Origin: Euglena gracilis | Lineage: Eukaryota; Euglenida; Euglenophyceae; Euglenales | Assembly (NCBI GenBank): GCA_039621445.1 | Contig: CP154957.1 | Location: 45,008,309 to 45,072,308 of the forward strand | DNA: 64,000 nucleotides | Direction: 5' to 3' | Shown here: piece by piece, positions 54,778 to 64,000 of the stretch | Layout of the letters: each line of letters begins with the position of its first letter | Numbering within the stretch: the stretch's first letter is position 1 | Made by a program: the position numbers and the translations under genes | Notes under the pieces: generated by a model | Database searches by the model: none | What the model was told of the DNA's origin: nothing | What the model saw: the letters and a program-made list of their open reading frames with translations, nothing else

Positions 54778-55595
54778 GAAACCGTGTATTGGGGCTCTGG
54801 CTTCACGCCCGAACCGGCGTTCCAGAACGCCGGTTCGGCGCAGAAAATTTTGCGCCGAACCGGCGTTCAGGAACGCCGGTTCGGGCGGGAAGATGGCGTC
54901 CAGGGGACCGAAAATAAAAAGTGCCAAAAAATGTTCAAAATGCTTAGTAGACATGTGGCAATCACATCTGAGCAGTTTTTGGGGGGTAATTGGCCATATA
55001 TTGGGGTATTTTGTGCAACAATTTCCATTTGGCCAAATTTAGGGAATTTTTGAAATAGAATACCATGCAGCACGGCTGAAATCTAAGGCCATCTGCTGAA
55101 AGCCCTTGAGAAGAGCTTTCGATCGATGGGCAACATGGCTGGTGAAACATCGGAATTTCGACTTTGCAAACAGGGTCGGAAAATGCGATCGCCGATTTTC
55201 AGAGTGCTCTGCAGTGTAGCTGAGTTCTGTGGGTACCAAATGAAAGGCCTTGGCGAGAGCTTTCGATTGATATGCTGTATGGCACCTCAGGTGTGGGATT
55301 TCACAAATTAGGGTGTCAAATTTTGGAATGCACGATCGCTGAAAATAAGCGCTGTATGGATTATTGCTGAATCCTGTGGCCATCTGCCAAAAGCACTTGA
55401 GAAGAGCTTTCGATCGATGGGTAACATGGCACCAGATCTGTGAAAACTTCAATTGGCCGATCGACATGGCCATGCGCCCAAAGGAGCCCAAAAATGCTCC
55501 AAAATGTTAGAAAAATGGGCATTTAGGGCGAAATTGGCCTGGGTTCCTTGAACGCCGGTTCGGGCATGAAGCCAGAGCCCCTAATCCACGGTTTC
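54778..55595 (+). mobile_element. Family B inverted-repeat element, copy 2
   Basis: Same ends as 29736-30802 (GAAACCGTGTATTGGGGCTC / CACGGTTTC). The interior has three degenerate units around GAGAAGAGCTTTCGATCGAT, the same block found in family A, which links the two families. Confidence 0.8.
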
Positions 55596-55599
55596 AACA

Positions 55600-55725
55600 A
55601 CTGTGTCCAGAACGCCGGTTCGGACCACGGAACTGTGTTCCAGAACGCCGGTTCGGGCTGCCGCCCGAACCGGCGTTCTGGAACACAGTTCCGTGGTCCG
55701 AACCGGCGTTCTGGACACAGTTTTC
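55600..55725. mobile_element. Hairpin following family B copy 2
   Basis: Arms ACTGTGTCCAGAACGCCGG and GGACCACGGAACTGTG are inverted around CGGGCTGCCGCCCG. Confidence 0.9.
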
Positions 55726-56028
55726 GTATCAAAAAACGTGTTCAGAGCCCGCCAAATGCCTGCCCTGAAATTTGTGGTCATGATTCACGCAAGGGGTCAA
55801 AAACGCGAATTTGTGAAATTCGGACCCAAAAAACGGCGCCCTCACTGAAAACGTGCCTGAACACAGATACCTTCACTGAAAACATGTCATTGCCACAAAT
55901 GCCCTCACTGAAAACGTGCCTGAACACAGATGCCTTCACTGAAAACGTGTCATTGCCACAAATGCCCTCACTGAAAACGTGTCCCCCCCTTTTTTTCTTT
56001 TTTTCCTTTTTCCCGCAGCCCTGCCAAT

Positions 56029-56921
56029 ATGGCCAAACGCACGGCAAACTTTGTGAATGGTCTTTTGCCACCACCCCCCAGGACGGAACTGCTGTTGCCA
56101 ACTGTTTGGAGTTCGCCAAACTGTGTCATCATCGGCAAGCCTCTTATCCTGAGCTGGATGCTTTCTTTGTTGCCTGGACGGGATGGGAGCTGGAACCCAG
56201 CCTGTTGTTCGATGAAATTTGAGGGTTTTTCTTTGTAAATACCTGGAAAATCTGAGGAAGGCAACACTACTCCCTCGGTCGTTGTTTTGCGGAATGCCCG
56301 AGCGACGGCATTCACGTATGTCTGAAAAGAGGTTGCCGAACGATTCCTTGAAACGAACAAAGTTCCCGACTGCTGCTCACGTTGAGCCACACATTGTTCG
56401 ATGACGCTCGCCTCGGTCACCACTTCCGCAGTGAGCACATGATTGCCATCAACGTTGACGAAGACTACGTCGACCTCACCCAACCCTCGGCTGCCTGCCC
56501 GCCGTCCGTCACCCTGAAAACCGAGGAGGACGACGACGGTGCAGCTACGGCGCGGAACGTTGCACGGTGGTCAACTTGGACAAATTTTTGCGCCCCACCA
56601 AGTGACGAACACTCGGTCGAAAATCAGGACCTGACCAGTGTTCCGTCTGTCTTTCCCACCGCCGAGCAACGTTCCGCTCCTGCAGTCAGCTCTGTTCCCT
56701 CCTCTGACCAACCCCCTGTGCCTCGTGCTGTGTCCCGACTGCCTATAAAACAGGAGAAATGTGGTTTCTGTGGTGTTGCCATTCCGAAAAATCCAAATTG
56801 TGTGGAGCTGAACAAAGTTGTCTGTGACGCCTGCGGTTTGGCATATCATTTTCATTGCCAAGATTTGCGGAGGCCACCAAAGTATGGCTCTTTTTTGTGT
56901 AAAGCCTGTCGTGTGCCCTGA
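56029..56921 (+). pseudogene. Protein of element 3: N-terminal motif, central domain (partly inverted), PHD finger
   Basis: The ATG at 56029 follows a long pyrimidine tract and CAG (56018). AKRTANFVNGLLPPPP is the shared N-terminus. A frame change near 56090 leads to CLEFAKLCHHRQASYPELDA and WELEPSLLFDE (to 56216), matching element 2. The next part of the domain is found on the opposite strand (56404-56217), so it is inverted. Coding then resumes on plus to 56921: an acidic, disordered linker and a C4HC3 finger (CGFC, CDAC, HFHC, CKAC). The finger is intact. As arranged, the full protein cannot be made. Confidence 0.6.
56217..56404 (-). other. Inverted coding segment within element 3
   Basis: Minus-strand reading gives ASVIEQCVAQREQQSGTLF, then VNAVARAFRKTTTEGVVLPS. 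Element 2 has the counterpart ATLINQAEQQRRAQCGTTF, then LARVF and DGILVPSS, on the same strand as the rest of its gene. TTCGATGA stands at both breakpoints (56208-56215 and about 56397-56404). Confidence 0.65.
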
Positions 56922-57617
56922 TTTTCGCCCCTTCCCTGTCGTTGTGCCAAGGCAACCTAGCCTTCTTGTTGTCGTCTTCTTCGTGTTGTAGAGTGCCCCC
57001 GACCCGCCTCACCCGTTGAGGACCACCCGGCCTCTCAACCGCACGCTGATTTTCCATGATAGCGATTTTCGTTCCTTGCTGGGGGTTGCCACAGATGCCC
57101 TCACTGAAAACGTGCCTGAACACAGATGCCTTCACTGAAAACGTGTCATTGCCAACGTGCCTGAACACAGATGCCTTCACTGAAAATGTGTCATTGCCAC
57201 AAATGCCCTCACTGAAAACGTGTTCATGACCACGAATTTCAGGGCAGGCATTTGGCGGGCTGAACACGTTTTTAATGGATTCAAGTTTGTGCCACAAATT
57301 TTGGCACCTTGACTGTGCTGGCCGCACCATGCCCCCTCCCCGCAACAGTTGGTTTTGCCCGTGTGTGCAATGGCAGGAGATGCCCCGTGTTCTGAACGCG
57401 AAGCGCAAGCAGTGAGGATTACATCAACTGTCCGCCTCCTTTTTTTTGCCCTGGAACAGTCCACTGGCATTACGTATACCTACACCAGGTTTTTTCGGTG
57501 GCAGCTCCCATCCTCCCTGTGCTTTGATTTTGATAACCATCCGGCTGTTGTTTCAGGGATGAGTCGCAGGCGTGGTTGCAACCATATTCATGTAGGATGT
57601 TTGAAACTTGTGGAGCC

Positions 57618-57712
57618 CACCGGACTCAGGACAAAGCTGGTGGCCCCCCTACACCGGTTTTACTGCCCCTGCATCCATCGTTGAGGGTCACCGGCTTTGT
57701 CCTGAGTCCAGC
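57618..57712. repeat. Family H inverted repeat, copy 1
   Basis: CCACCGGACTCAGGACAAAGC at the left and GGCTTTGTCCTGAGTCCAG at the right are inverted. Related to 58852-58985. Confidence 0.75.
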
Positions 57713-58659
57713 GGGGGGGGGGTCACCTATTTAAAGTGTCCACTCTCCAAGCACCATCAAACCCCAAAATCAACACTCTGGGGAGGGGGGAGCAGACACT
57801 TTGGGGTGGGGGGTCTGCAGGGACCCTTCCCCTCCCAAATTCCTGGGCCAAAATGCTCCTGGGAGGGTGCCATAGGGGTTATGTTGCCCTCACCCCCCTA
57901 TTTGGCTGATTGATGGGATCCTTCCAAGGCTGCATTGAGGCAGAGGTAGGTCAAAGTCGTCTACCTCTATGTCAACCACCTCTGATCTTGCTTCCGCACC
58001 ATGAAAACTGGGGGCGCCGTACTTAAAGGTAGAGGCAGATCCCGGAACCATTCCTTGAGCACCAAAATGTGGGAATCCCTGGTCTACACATCACATAACA
58101 TCCCCCTCATTGTGGCACCAGGTGAGCAAGCAAGGCATGCCCACGTCGGCAAAACATGTCATTTTTGGATTTTCTGAAAGAAATGATTTGGTGACGGTTG
58201 ACCAAAATTATTTGAGGGAAAGACATGGTTAAGGTAATCGATACAACTTAATTTTTGATGAGAGGGAAGGGGAAACCTCCTTTCAGCAATATTCCAAATC
58301 ATCAGGGAGCAAAACCTTGTCATTCTTTTGATATATTTGCTGGAACAAAAAATTGGAAGGCAACCTCCCTTCAGGAGTGCGATTGCCCCCCTGGACCCCC
58401 CACCCCCTAGGGTGGGGGGGTCCACCAGCACCTTTTTCCAACCGGCCTGTGAAACCCCTCAGGGTCTTTAAGAAAGCCCCTGGTCAGGGGTGTCATTTAT
58501 GGGAGGGTCACATGGGAGGGTCATTTATGGGAGGGTCCGCCCCCATGCGCAAAAGCCGGTATTATTTAAATGGGTATAAACAAATAAATAAACATTTACA
58601 CCCAAAACTTTTCACCACAAGGAAATACGTTTTGTATTGTTTGTTCAATTTCCAAACAG
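57713..58659. other. Sequence upstream of the first identified dynein exon
   Basis: Mixed sequence with short C/G runs, including a CCCCACCCCCTAGGGTGGGGG palindrome near 58400. The missing 5' dynein exon and promoter should lie here or further left, but I could not identify them. Confidence 0.4.
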
Positions 58660-61600
58660 GTTGACATGTATCATGGTGCTGACCTCGTCCCTGAGGCACA
58701 CCCAATATGTCTGAAATGGATCAAGGAACGTGTCCAACGAGCTTTGAACGTCCCAAATCCATCTGCATGGTCTGACGACTGCACCTCTTATGCAACCCAA
58801 TTCCTTGTGGATTCCAAGGTGTGCTTTGTCTAAACCCCAGGACCCCCCCCCCATTTAAGTCGGTGACCCCCCCCCACCGGCCAGGAACACCAAAAGCCGG
58901 TGACCCCGTACGATGGACTCAGGGTGGGTGAACAACGGGTGAGGGGGGGGTCACCGGCTTTGTCCTGAGTCCGGTGACCCCCCCCAAATTTTTAAAATGA
59001 ATGGAGGAATCTTGTCGGATGTGCGGGACAACCAATTACAAAGCCAGAAAAGACCACCAGCACTAAAACGCAGTAGGACCACAGATTGCATTTTATCTCA
59101 AAAATGTTTGCACAACCAATTTGTTTGCACTTTATCTCAAAGATGTTTGCAACTTATTCCTGAAATATTTGCCTCCGTTTTCCATCGCAGTGGATCTTGT
59201 TCCATTGTCCAGTGTAAGGCTCTTTTCATCCAGCAAAAATAAAAGGACAATGTGGAAAATTTTTTCGGAACAAGTGCAAATTTTTTTGGGCGCAGTGCAA
59301 AAATTTATGAGACATTTGGGCAATTTTTTTTGAGGGCGCTGGGCGAAAGTTTTGACAGGTTGTGGCAAATATTCTTACAAGCTTTGGGAAACATTTCAGA
59401 CGCAGGTGTAACCCCGCCCATTTAAGTGCACGGTGCCCAAGTGGTGTGTAGTGCCGGAATAAATGTCACACCCCCAAGGGTCCGAAGATGAAATTGAAAA
59501 AGTGCGCACCCCCAAAAAAGCTGTTTTAGTGGGGCCAGCAGCTTGGTGAAGCCGGGCTACCAAAACACTTCGGCACAAGGTGCCAATTTTTCTTCTGAAG
59601 AAAGGGGAAGAAAGGGGGCAAAATGGCCAAGATGGCCTTTTTGGGTAGTTTTTGGTTCTTGCACAAAACAAACCCCTAAACATTGGCTGAAACATCCCCA
59701 GCTGGATTTGGGGTTTTGGGGGCATTTTTCTCGCCGTTCCAGCTCTCAGCCAGTCTTACTCCCTGGATCCCATCGGGGGGGGGTCTAACCAGCACCTTTT
59801 TCCAACTATCCCTTTGGACCCCCCGGAGGTCTCTCAGAAAAGCTTTGACCTCTGTTTGTTTCAGCCAGGGAGGTTGCCTATTTTGCCCCTGTTGAATTTC
59901 GCCAGTAAAGTTCACCCTGAGCCCCCCCCCCCACCTCCTGGATCGCATTTTGGATGGGCAAGGGGTTGTTTGGGGTTTAGGTCATTGAGGGGGAGAGGGG
60001 CCGCCTCCTGTCATTTGAAGAGAAAACTCATGCCGTTCTGCAAAATGGGCAACAGCCCCTTGGTCGGCCAACTCCCTTGGCATGGTATGCCAAACTACAG
60101 CCAATGAGACTCCATTCAGAAACTTTCGCTCTTCCATCCTTTTCTGCATTGCAAATTGACAACCCCTCCCATTTCCAAGGGTCCTCATCAGACGTGCTGA
60201 ACGTCTTCTTTGCATTTCACACCAAATAAGTTTGCATTTCTCTGTCAACTTGTTTTCACTTTATCTCAAAAATGTTTGTATTTCACAACAATTGGTTGCA
60301 TTTTATTTCAAAAAGTTGCTGCACATAATAAAAATATTGCATTTTTCCGAAGATTTTCGCAGCTGGATTGTGTTTTTATGTAATTGACCTTTTTTACTCA
60401 ATCATGCCGAGAAAGGGGCATCGACACAAGTTTGACAAATGGAACGACATCTTTCTGGATAATATCTGGTCAAAATTTATGGGGAAAAATGGATTGATAG
60501 CCATTGGTGCATGTGAATCTTTTCTATTGAGCACAAATGAATGACGGAGTGCAATTTTTTTTTGGAAAATTTGCAGATTTTTTGGGACGCAGTGTAAACA
60601 TTTTTGCCAGCTCCGGACAAACCATTTGAAGGCTGTGGAAAAAAATCTGACATGTTTGGGCAATCTTTTTTTGCCATCCGTGGTCAAAAATTTCGAGCGC
60701 CAGGTGCAAGTGCTTGAGCTTCTCCACCTGCTTTATCCCAAAATCGATTGCACAGGTGCGGCGGTTTTTTGCACAAGCTGAGGGTGAAGGTGGTCTCGTT
60801 GCTGGAACAAATTATTATGTCTGTGCATGGGACCAAGGCACACCCATCATGTATTTTTATAAGGTGTGTTGGATGGTTTGCTGAATATGTGTTATGATGA
60901 TCACTGAAAACCAATTGAATTTATTTGAATCTCAGAATGATCATTGTCACATGTTATCTTTTGTCTGCCCAACAGAAATGTCCAGACACAAAGTCCACTC
61001 AAGTGTACAACAAAATGTTGACCCATGCGAGCGAAAAACAACCAGCTCTTTATTTCTGAGAATTGAGCATTTGTTCAGCGCGATGTTCCATCCTGAGTTG
61101 ACTTGCCGTCAACCTAGTCAACTGGAGAAAATGAAAAAAGAATTTTGTCAAGTTTTATTCTGATGTGTGATTCCCATTTCTCCAGGGGGGGGGGCAAACT
61201 TTGGGTCAAACTATGTCCCCAGTGCCTTCAGGTGGAGGACCTAAACCCCCAAATTATCTTGCCCCATTCAAAGGTTAGAGGACCAATGTTGCCCTGGCCC
61301 CTACGATGGATCGAGTAACCACATTTCCTGAAAGAAAAGTATTTGTCAATTTCAAAATTTGCTGGCAATTGTATATAATCCAATGCTTCTATTCATCAGA
61401 AAACAAAAAAAACAACGTGGGTGGGTTTTTGTGCTTACCACCTCCTGATTTTCCAAACAGATGCATCATTTTTCATGTTGTTCCTTGTGACTGGGGATGG
61501 GGGCAAAGTTATTTGCACGGATGTGCCAGCCTTTCACCCTGCAAAGGTATTTGGGTGTGTTCTCTAAGTGCAGTCGAAACCACTCCTAAGCCTCCGTTGT

Positions 61601-63525
61601 TGATATAATTGTGCCCCCAGAAAGAAGGTGTGGACATCGTTCCCGAGAACATCGACAACACAGTGTTCTTTGGAGTGATGGTGGGCAATGGGATGGAGAG
61701 TTTCTTGCGGATTATGCAGCACGTTTTCGCCCCCACGCTGCTTCGCAATAAGCAGTGGCCTGAGAGCATCCAGAAAGATTTTTCTGCTCAATTGCACAGG
61801 TTTGCATGTATGAAGCCTGCATCTGTGTGTGTCAGTGCACCTTCGTGCGTGTGTGATTATGTTGTAGTATTTTATCACCTGCCTGCCCCCCCCCCCAGCT
61901 CATTGGCCCCCCAGCTGTTGGGGCCAACCTGACTCCCCAAAGTTGGCCCGTCCTATTTGGGCCAGACATGGACCCTCCTTTTTGAGGCATTTTGGCTTGG
62001 CGGCTCGTTGGCCCCCCTTGGCCATTGGGGTCAACATGCCCCCCCTCCCCCGATTTTTGGCAATGAGCAAAAAACGTCCCAAAAATGCCATTTTTGAAAC
62101 ATTCAACATGGGCAAAATTCGAAAAATGCAGTTTCAGGGGGGGGGTCTATTTTCTTGATTTTCCCCGAGAATCCCGAGGGGGGGGGGGTCTTATTTTGGT
62201 TGTTTTTTTGCTGAAAATCGGCAAGGAGGTAAGTAACTGGTTTGAAAAGTGACTGATTGATTTTTGAAAGTGGAAATTGACCGCCTCCCCCCCCCCCTTC
62301 CCCCCATCAGTAAGCAATGGAGTGGTCTGGACTGACCCCCAGGGGATTCAGGGAATTTCCAGAAAGGTCATATTTCACCCTGTGCCGCAGCCTGTTGGGG
62401 CCAATGCGCCGGGCCAATGAGCCGGGGGGGGGGGTGGAGGTTTGACAAAAGGATGGTGTCACAGCTGGTGTCCCCCCACCCCCTCCTGGACTGCAGGGGT
62501 TCTGGAACCCCCCACCCCACCCCTACACACCAACCACGGGGGGGGGCACCAAGTAACCAAACTTTGACCAAACAAGCATTTTGGGTCGACTTTGGGAAAT
62601 AAAATTTTCGGCGCGCTTCGCACTGGGTTGAAAATGGGTTGAAAATTTGCCGTGCCACTGTTTTGGTGGGGGCGCCCAGCCCACCTCCCTTCCTTGACCA
62701 GGGGTGGGGGGTTCGGATGTACCCTAGCTCCCAATTTCCCATTCTTTGAGCATGTACATCATTCAGCTTGTTGTTATATTTTCTCATGGTGGCATGGATA
62801 TCCTCATTTGCAGATTTCTTGCAAGCTTGACGGAGAACGTGAACCGAATGAAAGGCTGCACCGTCCTTTATGTCCCCCAAGAAGACATTGAAGGTTTTTT
62901 TTTTTGGATTCACATCCCTGTGAGCTTTGGATATTTCACATCCCTGTGAGCTTTGGATATTTCAGCACAAGAACAGCATTTTGCATTTGGTTTTTGTGTA
63001 TTGCGGCTAAGATTTTCACCAAGGTTACAGTTGTTTTAGATACGCAAGGGCGGTTTTGAGTTGGCTGTCCAAGGGGCTTGGAACAAATCACTGAACATTT
63101 TTGAGGAATGTTACATGTCCCCTTTTTTGTTCATTTTTTTTCCACGTTGTGATGAACCATTTTTTTTTTCATTGGGATGACCCCGGGGAGGGGTCAGTGA
63201 GTGCTCCGGGGTCCCGGCAACTCTCACCCTGTGCGTGTCCAAGTCAGTCCCTGTGCGTGTCCCACACAGGGGCGGCGCAGGACAAGGACCGGGTGCAGCG
63301 TTTCGAGTCCGCGCTGATCCACTGGACGCGGCAGATCAAGGACGTGCTGAACGAGAAGGACAACGTGGAGTCGGCGGAGAACGAGGGGCCGCTGGCCGAG
63401 ATCCAGTTCTGGCGCGCCCGGGCGGAGGACCTGAACAACATCCGGCACCAGCTGGAGCGCAACGACGTGAAGCAGATCGTGGAGGTGCTGGAGGAGGCGA
63501 AGTCCACGTACGACCCCACCCTGCT
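58660..63525 (+). CDS. Axonemal-type dynein heavy chain, N-terminal exons (partial, continues beyond the window)
   Basis: Five exons: 58660-58818, 60756-60863, 61621-61799, 62814-62893 and 63270-63525, all AG|exon|GT with matching phase (about 260 codons). The joined protein shows the start of the dynein heavy chain tail: CLKWIKERVQRAL, VRRFFAQ...PIMYFYK, then VDIVPENIDNTVFFGVM, ESFLRIMQHVFAPTLL, FLASLTENVNRMKGCTVLYV, and VQRFESALIHWTRQIKDVL in the region known as DHC_N1. The motor domain lies outside. Dynein heavy chains drive ciliary and flagellar beating on axonemal microtubules, and their tails bind intermediate chains. The exon holding the start codon was not found. The apparent stop after 63525 is intronic because GTGAGC, a strong donor, precedes it. 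Introns are large (up to 1.9 kb) and carry repeats. The exact paralogue cannot be assigned from the tail. Confidence 0.88.
58852..58985. repeat. Family H inverted repeat, copy 2 (intronic)
   Basis: Units of GCCGGTGACCCC and GTCACCGGC with CTTTGTCCTGAGTCCGG at the right end. It lies in the first dynein intron identified. Confidence 0.75.
62045..62215. repeat. Dispersed repeat family M, copy 2 (inverse, intronic)
   Basis: GATTTTTGGCAATGAGC, CATGGGCAAAATTCGA and GGGGTCTTATTTTG are the reverse complements of blocks at 4918-5260. It lies in a dynein intron. Confidence 0.65.
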
Positions 63526-64000
63526 GTGAGCAGCTGTACACCCTGGGCCGGCCAAGAAAAAAAAACGGAAGCCCTGTGCAGGGGGAGGGTAAACCGCGAA
63601 CTCGTATTTGAGCTTCTTTTTATGTTTTTCGATTTTGGCAAAATGTGCATTTTTTGCAGGTTTTTTTTTGTGTTTTTCCCGGCGATTTTTTTGATAACTG
63701 CTGGGGTTTTTTGACTTAGCAAATTTCTCCTTGAATCCAAATTTTTGTTTTAGCACGACCTCCCCCACCTCCAACCAAGGTGGGGGGCTGACCACACCAG
63801 TCCTTTCCTGGGGAGAGGGTTAACTGGCATTCTTCAATACAGTACGTGGAAATTATTCAAAAGTTCTTCGGAGGATCATGCACATCTTAGGCGGCCTAAC
63901 TCGCACTTAAGGGCTTGCGCTTTGGCACAAATTTACAAACTCTTTGAAACCCGGCGGTAGAACCCACCCTTTTGACCCTCTGGTTCCGCGGAGACCCTCC
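63526..64000. other. Dynein intron continuing past the window
   Basis: T-rich sequence with no recognisable exon; the next dynein exon must be to the right. Confidence 0.5.

Larger units (their letters stand above)
55731..57275 (+). mobile_element. PHD-finger TTAA element 3
   Basis: Inverted termini of about 50 bp (AACGTGTTCAG..CCCGCCAAATGCCTGCCC). TTAA lies at the right end (57272-57275); the left equivalent reads TCAA, so one change from a perfect pair. CCTCACTGAAAACGTG and GCCTGAACACAGATGCC units are repeated four or more times inside both ends. The gene within is the most complete of the three. Confidence 0.7.

Noticed and set aside
57349-57684. First exon of the dynein gene
   Set aside because: The 111-codon frame has no similarity to dynein tails and overlaps a family H repeat.
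63526-63534. Stop codon ending the dynein protein
   Set aside because: The TGA lies just inside a GTGAGC splice donor, and a dynein heavy chain cannot end after about 260 residues.

Overview
The window is nuclear DNA of a flagellated single-celled eukaryote, probably an alga or other protist. The evidence is an axonemal-type dynein heavy chain gene with GT-AG introns, a second intron-rich coiled-coil gene, and several eukaryote-specific retroelements. I cannot name the lineage. Genes are sparse, and most of the 64 kb is repeat inserted into repeat, with long G or C runs, palindromes and inverted repeats.

Layout. About 4-17.4 kb (minus strand) holds one multi-exon coiled-coil gene; thirteen exons join with consistent splice phase and its introns are full of repeats. 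About 18-36 kb is a repeat jungle: inverted-repeat elements flanked by TTAA, hairpins sitting next to or inside one another, 19-bp minisatellites, a 1-kb tandem duplication, and scattered minus-strand retroelement remnants, one with a 2A-like motif and one with an NPPF methyltransferase-like motif. About 37.4-43 kb is a DIRS-like tyrosine-recombinase retrotransposon (gag-like, RT, RNase H, adenine-methyltransferase-like domain, tyrosine recombinase) with split direct and inverted repeats and CA/GT microsatellites at its edges. About 43.5-49.4 kb is a TTAA-flanked repeat interrupted by a 5-kb R2-like retrotransposon with a restriction-like endonuclease; a 10-bp target duplication marks the insertion. 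The retrotransposon's 3' region in turn hosts a hairpin and another inverted-repeat element. About 50-57.3 kb is more of the same families. About 58.7-63.5 kb (plus strand) is the 5' part of the dynein heavy chain gene, which runs off the right edge.

The most novel-looking system is a set of three elements (21.3-22.4, 47.7-48.9 and 55.7-57.3 kb). Each has its own terminal inverted repeats, its own array of short subterminal repeats, and TTAA- or TATA-like flanks. All encode versions of the same unrecognised protein: a conserved N-terminal motif, a central domain, and a C4HC3 (PHD-type) zinc finger. The three differ in which parts survive, and one carries an inverted internal segment. Several non-coding families (called A, B and so on here) share the TTAA flanks and inverted termini, so they may be non-autonomous relatives using the same machinery. 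That link is inference.
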